This document shows, one piece after another, positions 58,078 through 64,000 of a stretch of DNA of 64,000 nucleotides (the first letter of the stretch is position 1; every line of letters starts with the position of its first letter). The position numbers and the translations under genes are program-made. The notes below the pieces were generated by a model. The model was given only the letters and a program-made list of their open reading frames with translations, had not been told where the DNA came from and did no database searches. This DNA comes from Callorhinus ursinus (taxonomy: Eukaryota > Chordata > Mammalia > Carnivora > Otariidae), in contig NW_020313157.1 in the NCBI RefSeq assembly GCF_003265705.1, positions 434,001 through 498,000 of the forward strand. Direction: 5' to 3'.

Positions 58078-59195
58078 GAACTTCTCAGATCTGGCCTTCA
58101 CCTGCTATTCTGAGCTGGAAAATAAATCCCTTCCCTTCCTGTTCTGAATTCCAAATTCACTCACCATGTCTGCAGTATCCTAGAACTCACTAACCTTCTC
58201 TACTTCCCTTGGGGCCGCCAACTAATATAGGGGTTTTGTACTTTCCTTCGAGTGTCTCTGTAAGAATCCCTCAACAAAAGAAGAACTGCAGCCTTTTGAA
58301 GCCTGGTTCTTTGGCAGAATGACATAAAAGATTACACCCAGGGTGACCCTTCCTGGTAAATGTGTTCATATACAAATGCGCTGGGTGCATGAAAATTCTG
58401 AGAACCGTGGTATGATGTTCTTCAACATTCTAACGGTAAGACATATTCATCTAAATGTACTTGGAGTCTGCTGGTTTATGACCTGGGTGCCTGGGGTATA
58501 GAATCTGAGTCTTTACCTTCAGGCAGTTTATTTTTTGTGGAGGGAGGAGATGAAAATGGATTAAACAGAAGATATAAGTATAATTACAGTGGCTGGGTAG
58601 GAGCTTAGGTGATAAAGCAGCTAGCTAACTTGAGTGGCTCAGGAAGGATTTCACTGAGTAGAGGCACAAAGAAATGGTTTTATACCATCAAGTTGACTCC
58701 AGAACTTTTAATCATCAGGTTGACATTCATGGCCATCAGCACATGGCTAATATAAGCATCCTGTTCTCCCAGGTACAACAGATGATTTGTCCTTTGTTTA
58801 CTCTCCATAGGGATCCATCCTTTTTACCCTCCATGGATTTACTCTCCATTTGGAGCTAATCTACAAATGTCTACTGAGAGAAATCAGGCTTTTGCTGACC
58901 ATTCAGAAAACACTGTGTTCGATTTTTAAAAATAAAAAATAAAAACACAACTCTCAAAATATCGATAAATGACAGGAAAGACAGGAAGAGGGTTTTACCC
59001 TGAGAACATACAGGGCAAAGAGGGGGTAAACTTTAATAGTTACCAAATAAGCTCTATTTTTCCACCCAACTGGCGATTGGGAAGGATTTTTATAAAGCTA
59101 ACTCTTAATTATTAGAAGAGATTTGGGGAGTCTCTCTGAAACACCAATGTGGAGAGTGTAAGTTGATTTAACCTTTCTGAAAAGACAATTTAAGA
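58078..59195. other. Mostly unique sequence
   Basis: A reverse L2-like piece may lie at 58490-58640 (CTTCAGGCAGTTTATTTTTTG, TTAAACAGAAGATATAAG). Nothing else assigned. Confidence 0.35.
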
Positions 59196-59560
59196 ATGTG
59201 TATCAGAAGGCTTAAACATTTGCATAGCCTTTACTCAAGTATTTCTACTTGTAGGGGGGGATTCCTGGGAAAGTCCTTGGTGCACTTAAGATATAGACAC
59301 AACATTGCCCATCACTGTCTGTTTGTTATGATGGAAAACCAGAGACAATGCAAAGCACAAGAGCTCAGAAATTGACTGCTATGGAAAAAAAAAAAAACAG
59401 TCTGGTACCCATTTAATGGTTTACTCTTCAGCTTTATGTTACTCTTATAGCCCTATTCTTGTAGAAAGAAGCTTTATAAAGTAGAAAATTTTCCACAATA
59501 TATACTGTAGTTATACTAAAAAAAATTGGAAATATACAATGTACAGTTGATATAGGATGT
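59196..59560 (+). mobile_element. Possible old L1 fragment
   Basis: TTGCATAGCCTTTACTCAAGTATTTCTAC and AATTGACTGCTATGG with ACTCTTCAGCTTTATG resemble the L1M 3' region at low similarity. Confidence 0.4.
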
Positions 59561-59861
59561 GTTGAGCCAACCAGGGAGAGAGAGGGAGAAGGAGGAGACA
59601 GCAAGGGAGAGACTCAGATGTCAGTTGGAGAAATATTTTCTCCTTGGGGAATGTAGGTAAAATTGACACAGAGCTCCCATTTCTACGGCCGTTGGGAGCC
59701 TAAAGACTCTCCAGTTTTTGGTAATTCCCCAAGCATCTTTTGTTCTTACTGCCTTCTTTGTCCTCCAGGCTCCTCCCATCATATTTATTACCTCCTTACT
59801 GCACCATTTTCTTTTTCAGGGTCCATCAAAAAACAAAGAAAGGAAGCAAAAGAAAAAGAAG

Positions 59862-59864
59862 TGA

Positions 59865-59924
<60 letters not shown>

Positions 59925-59970
59925 AGGAAGGAAGGAAAGGAAAGGAAAGGAAAAGAAAAGAAAAGAAAAG
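59862..59970. repeat. (AAAG)n / (AAGG)n microsatellite
   Basis: About fifteen AAAG units followed by GGAAGG and AAAGG/AAAAG variants, purine only. The Lys/Glu frames across it are repeat artefacts. Confidence 0.97.
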
Positions 59971-60889
59971 AAAGAAGCAGATCCATGCCTACAAAACATT
60001 TGGGAGTATGGTAAACTTTCCTGAAGGGTTGGAGTCACAGAAGAAGGGTCACACCAAGTAAGCCTCTGTTGTGTGCCTCTCCTCCTCAGCTTAGATTCCC
60101 TTCTTCCCTCCCCTCCCATGACTCTCCCCCTCTCCTGTCAGCCCTGTTCCTGGAACTCCACATTTCTCTCCTATTATGCACAGCACTGTTCTCCCTGGCT
60201 CCCACTCCTAAACCTGCAAAATCAAACCTATCCAGGATTCCACAGACAAAGGGCCTTTCACTGAACAGGATGGAGGTACCTCACCTCTTCTGGGGGCAGG
60301 CTATACATAGCAACATTTACCTTGTTCCATGTAGGTAAGATGAGACATACATGTTATAAATAGATGATAGCTGAGCTGTTCCTCACAAAGACCATTGTCA
60401 CAAATAGCATTTTTCCTGGAACATCTATATCTAGATATATAGGAAAATAAATGAACTATAATGTTGTCTCACATTATCTCTGGATGATGAATGCCAAGTG
60501 ATTCTAATGTTCTTCTCTGTGCTTATCTGCAATATCCAAATTTTCATAATACACTGTATTGCTTTTGTAATAAGGGGATCAAAAACAAGTTAACTCGCCA
60601 CAGACAAGAAATGCCTGGTTGCAGGGAAGGTTGGCTTGCGGCTGAGATAACAAGACCTTCGAAATCAACTAACACTTCCCAACTCAGGCCAACAAAGCCA
60701 ACAAATCTAAGCATGAAAATCTCGGTTGAACTAGACTCCTTTTTCCCCTGAGGGCTAAGAAATCATAGAGATGCCCACACAGGGCTCCTACTAAGATGTG
60801 TCAACAGCTGAGGAGTGCCAACCGTGCTGTCCTTTATGAGAAGAGAAGAGGCGTAGTGGTGGGTAAGAAAGCAAGCATGAATTCGGGGA
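59971..60889. other. Unique sequence, nothing recognised
   Basis: No gene or repeat assigned. 60066-60210 is CT-rich. Confidence 0.4.
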
Positions 60890-61030
60890 GCCATTATGCG
60901 CCAGATGCTGTGTTAATGTGTTATAAGTCTTACCTCTGATCTTCACAAGGACTCTGTGATAGAACTAGTATTATCTCCAAATGATGGATGAAGAAACCAA
61001 GGCTCAAAACCATGAGCTCAGCTCTCTCTG
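60890..61030 (+). mobile_element. MIR SINE fragment
   Basis: ATTATGCGCCAGATGCTGTG, TGATCTTCACAAGGACTCTGTGATAG and GAAGAAACCAAGGCTC follow MIR order. Confidence 0.75.
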
Positions 61031-61386
61031 ATATTTACCTTTATGGAGATCTCTTTCCTGACTCAGGAGTTGTTCTTCCTTCTACAAGCACATTTTAAAA
61101 TACCTAGACAGACTGCCCCAAGCTTACTCGGTGTGATGAAAATGTACAATGATGTGAATTTAAAGAAGCTGTGTTTACCATGACAACTGAATCGAGAGAT
61201 GTGTAACAATAAGCACTCACTAGTGTGTTCTTAAAATCATACAACTGCTGTGACAGGATATAAATTCATGTAAGTATGACTTGTGAGATTTTAGTTGTTT
61301 TTAAGATAAAACTATTCATTAGGCCCATATATTATTAAAAGTGTCATGCATTTGATCCTAGAGAAAAATAGTAAGCTATAATTATT

Positions 61387-61552
61387 ATTTTTTAAGATTT
61401 TAGTTATTTATTATTTGAGAGAGAGAGAATGAGTGGGAGCGAAAGGGAGAGAGAATCTGAAGCAGACTCTCACACTTAGTGCAGAGCCCAACATGACCTG
61501 AGCAAAAACCAAGAGTTGGACGCTTAACTGACTGAGCCACCCCGGGCACCCC
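61387..61552 (-). mobile_element. Carnivore SINE with internal deletion
   Basis: The minus strand has GGGGTGCCCGGGGTGGCTCAG and the CT-rich part with a TAAATAACTAAAATC tail. The segment that should carry the GGGATCGAGCCCC B box is absent, with GAGCCCAACATGACCTGAGC joining the flanking parts. Target duplications AGTAAGCTATAATTATTA-type lie at 61370-61386 and from 61553. Confidence 0.9.
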
Positions 61553-61571
61553 AGTAAGCTATTATTATTGA

Positions 61572-61655
61572 TAATAATTTCAACTAACAATTATTGAGCA
61601 GCTGTTATGTACCTGGCACTCAAAACTCATTACATTATTTAATTCTTAGAGTGTG
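61572..61655 (+). mobile_element. MIR 5' fragment
   Basis: AATTATTGAGCAGCTGTTATGTACCTGGCACTC and TCATTACATTATTTAATTCTTAGAG are MIR. It is cut on its right by the next SINE. Confidence 0.75.
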
Positions 61656-61815
61656 GGGGAGCCTGAGTGGCTCAGTTGGTTAAGTGGCTGCCTTGGCTCA
61701 GGTCATGATCCCAGCGTCCTAGGATCGAGCCCCACATCGGGCTCCTTGCTCAGTGGGGAATCTGCTTCTCCCTCTCCCTCTGCTGCTCCCCCTGCTTGTG
61801 CTCTCTCTCTCTCGC
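61656..61815 (+). mobile_element. Carnivore SINE without A-rich tail
   Basis: GGGGAGCCTGAGTGGCTCAG, AGGATCGAGCCCC and TGCTTGTGCTCTCTCTCTCTCGCTGAGC are present, but the sequence then leaves the SINE with no AATAAATAAAA tail. No target duplication is evident, so a deletion after insertion probably removed the tail and right flank. Confidence 0.9.
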
Positions 61816-62940
61816 TGAGCCTGTGGGCTACAACAAGGAGTCTTGATTGAAATCTGGTTATAACTGGAAGCCCCCATTAATTTATAGGTACAGGAGAAAA
61901 ATGTTCCGGTTATCTACTTCAGAAAAAAATCCAATGGCTGCTTGTCTGTGGGCAGATTCCAGGGAGCAAGGCTAGAAACAGGGAGACCAGGGATGGGGCT
62001 CTTGGAACCGTCCAGGTGGGAGATGGTTGCACTGGATTAGGGTGGTGGCTGTGGAGAGGCTGAGGATTGTTTCCAAACTGATTCTGAAATTCAAAAACAG
62101 TCCTTACTTCCTTAATTCTAAAATAGACTTGGCTTCAGCATGCCTGAGCAAAACATTTACCAATTTAAGGGCCAAACTAAATTGTGAAAAATCTCTCAAA
62201 ATATTTGCTTAGAGTAAAAAGTAAAAACACACTTAGCAGTTGTGAATTAGTCATTCGCCTAAGGTGGGTGATAATTTATGCCACACTTGTAGTCGAATAA
62301 AATTTACATTTACACTGAAATCTATACCTTTTTTTTTTTTCCAGCAATTGGCTAATTGTGTTTGTTGAATTGTTTCAAGTTGGTATGGACCGGGGGAATT
62401 GAGTATCTATTTACAAAGCTATAGGGATTAAATTAGATAAACCCAAAGGGAAAGTAATTGGTAAACTGGGAAGTGCTATGAGTGTACGAAGTATTGTTTA
62501 AGCCACTATGAAAGATTAATGGACAGAGGGTCAACTTGAAGTTTTAAAAATTAAAAAAAAAAATAACAACTTAACTTTGATCCTGAGTACCCCTGAGCCA
62601 ACAAAAAAACACCTTTCAAAAAACAAAAATAGAAACAAAAACATTACATACTTGTTCATCTGCTTCAGGTTTGCTATAGATCACCAAGAGATTAATGTGC
62701 CACCATTCAGAAGTTATAAAGATTAGATTTTTTCCTATTCTTTTTTTTTTGAGTATTTTGTTTTGCAAATATTAATGTTCCTTATTGGTCTTAAAGCAAT
62801 GACCCAAATTGCAGAACGACCCCACAGGTGTGTTTTGTTTGGTCCAGGTAAGGTATTAAGGATTTCATTAGAAGTCTAATTTTTAAATGGAAAGATTTCA
62901 TCACAAAAACAGATTTCCAGACTCTCTTTAAAAAGGGAAT
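61816..62940. other. Unique sequence, nothing recognised
   Basis: Simple A- and T-runs lie at 62327-62340 and 62548-62562. No gene or repeat family assigned. Confidence 0.4.
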
Positions 62941-64000
62941 CAGATTGCGGAAGACACAAAGAAATGGAAAAATGTTCCATGCTCATGGATTGGAAGAACA
63001 AATATTGTGAAGATGTCAATGATACCTAGAGCAATCTACACATTCAATGCAATCCCCATCAAAATACCATCAACTTTTTTCAAAGAAATGGAACAAATAA
63101 TCCTAAAATTTGTATGGACCCAGAAAAGACCCCGAATAGCCAGAGGAATGTTGAAAAAGCAAAGCAAAGCAAAGCTGGTGGCATCACAATTCCAGACTTC
63201 AAGCTCTATTACAAAGCTGTCATCATCAAGACAGTATGGTACTGGAACAAAAACAGACACATAGATCAATGGAATGGAATAGAGAGCCCAGAAATGGACC
63301 CTCAACTCTATGCTCAACTTATCTTCGACAAAGCAGGAAAGAAGGTCCAATGGAAAAAAGACAGTCTCTTCAACAAATGGTGTTGGGAAAATTGGGCAGC
63401 CACATGCAGAAGAATGAAACTGGACCATTTCCTTATACCACACACAAAAATAGACTCAAAATGGATGAAAGACCTAAATGTGAGACAGGAGTCCATCAAA
63501 ATCCTAGAGGAGAACACAGGCAGCAACCTCTTCGACCTCAACCGCAGCAACTTCTTCCTAGAAACATCACCAAAGGCAAGCAAAGCAAGGGCAAAAACGA
63601 ACTATTGGGACTTCATCAAGATAAAAAGCTTTTTGCACAGCAAAGGAAACAGTCAACAAAATCAAAAGACAACCGACAGAATGGGAGAAGATATTTGCAA
63701 ATGACATATCAGATAAAGGGCTAGTATCCAAAATCTGTAAAGAACTTATCAAACTCAACACCCAAGGAACAAAGAATCCAATCAAGAAATGGGCAGAAGA
63801 CATGAGCAGACATTTTTCCAAAGAAGACATCCAAATGGCCAACAGACACATGAAAAAGTGCTCAACATCGCTCGGCATCAGGGAAATCCAGATCAAAACC
63901 TCAATGAGATACCACCTCACACAGTCAGAATGGCTAAAATTAACAAGTCAGGAAACGACAGATGTTGGCAGGGATGTGGAGAAAGGGGAACCCTCCTACA
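62941..64000 (+). mobile_element. L1 LINE, 5'-truncated ORF2 C-terminal part (broken)
   Basis: The element begins within ORF2, after the reverse-transcriptase core, with codons for an [11 protein letters not shown] stretch, then [21 protein letters not shown], typical of mammalian L1 ORF2. The frame is broken at least twice. One break lies in a four-unit AAAGC run (about 63155-63175), where the frame used to the left is lost. The other lies at a five-T run at 63630-63634, after which the frame ends at 63704. L1-like coding continues in another frame to the window end. It is a dead copy of moderate age. The 3' end and target duplication lie outside. Confidence 0.93.

Noticed and set aside
59663..60061. 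132-codon Lys/Glu-rich frame
   Set aside because: The charged part is an AAAG microsatellite read as protein.
43319..61815. tRNA-like sequences with A- and B-box words
   Set aside because: All are the heads of tRNA-derived SINEs followed by CT-rich and A-rich tails. They are not functional tRNA genes.

Overview
The window is mammalian nuclear DNA, almost entirely intergenic or intronic. The organism is a carnivoran: twelve copies of the tRNA-derived carnivore SINE are present, with the head GGCGCCTGGGTGGCTCAG, a B-box-like GATCGAGCCC, a CT-rich 3' part and a TAAATAAATAAAAT tail. The head is not the one I know from dog SINEC_Cf, so a non-canid caniform (bear, pinniped or mustelid type) fits best. 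The species cannot be fixed by eye. No complete protein-coding gene, rRNA, classical tRNA gene or CRISPR is visible. The many short open frames are chance frames or lie in repeats.

Region by region. 1-19 kb holds ancient MIR and L2 pieces and simple repeats, with no lineage-specific SINE. At 13.6-14.6 kb two nearly identical 84-bp segments lie in opposite orientation about 0.78 kb apart, beside a small CpG-rich patch. 19.25-20.66 kb is the only substantial CpG island. It contains a candidate minus-strand first coding exon (33 codons ending at a CAG/GTAAGG donor), GC and CCAAT boxes, and G-, GA- and TC-tracts. This is the best candidate promoter in the window. Its gene could not be named and would extend toward coordinate 1.

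20.7-43 kb is mostly unique sequence with MIR, L2, two decayed L1 3' ends, one SINE and a 380-bp GAT/GGT minisatellite. 43.3-61.8 kb is dense in young SINEs, often nested: SINE in SINE, SINE in L1, SINE in a DNA transposon, L1 in L1, and an MLT1-type LTR in L2. 62.94 kb to the end is a 5'-truncated, frameshifted L1 ORF2 running off the window.

No operon-like cooperation exists here. The functional reading is one possible promoter/first exon in a SINE-poor 25-kb domain, followed by a repeat-rich flank. The observations I rate highest are the 84-bp inverted duplication, a perfect 16-bp-stem palindrome that arose inside an old DNA transposon (54.75 kb), and the unidentified CpG-island exon. I did not find convincing evidence of a new multi-gene system.
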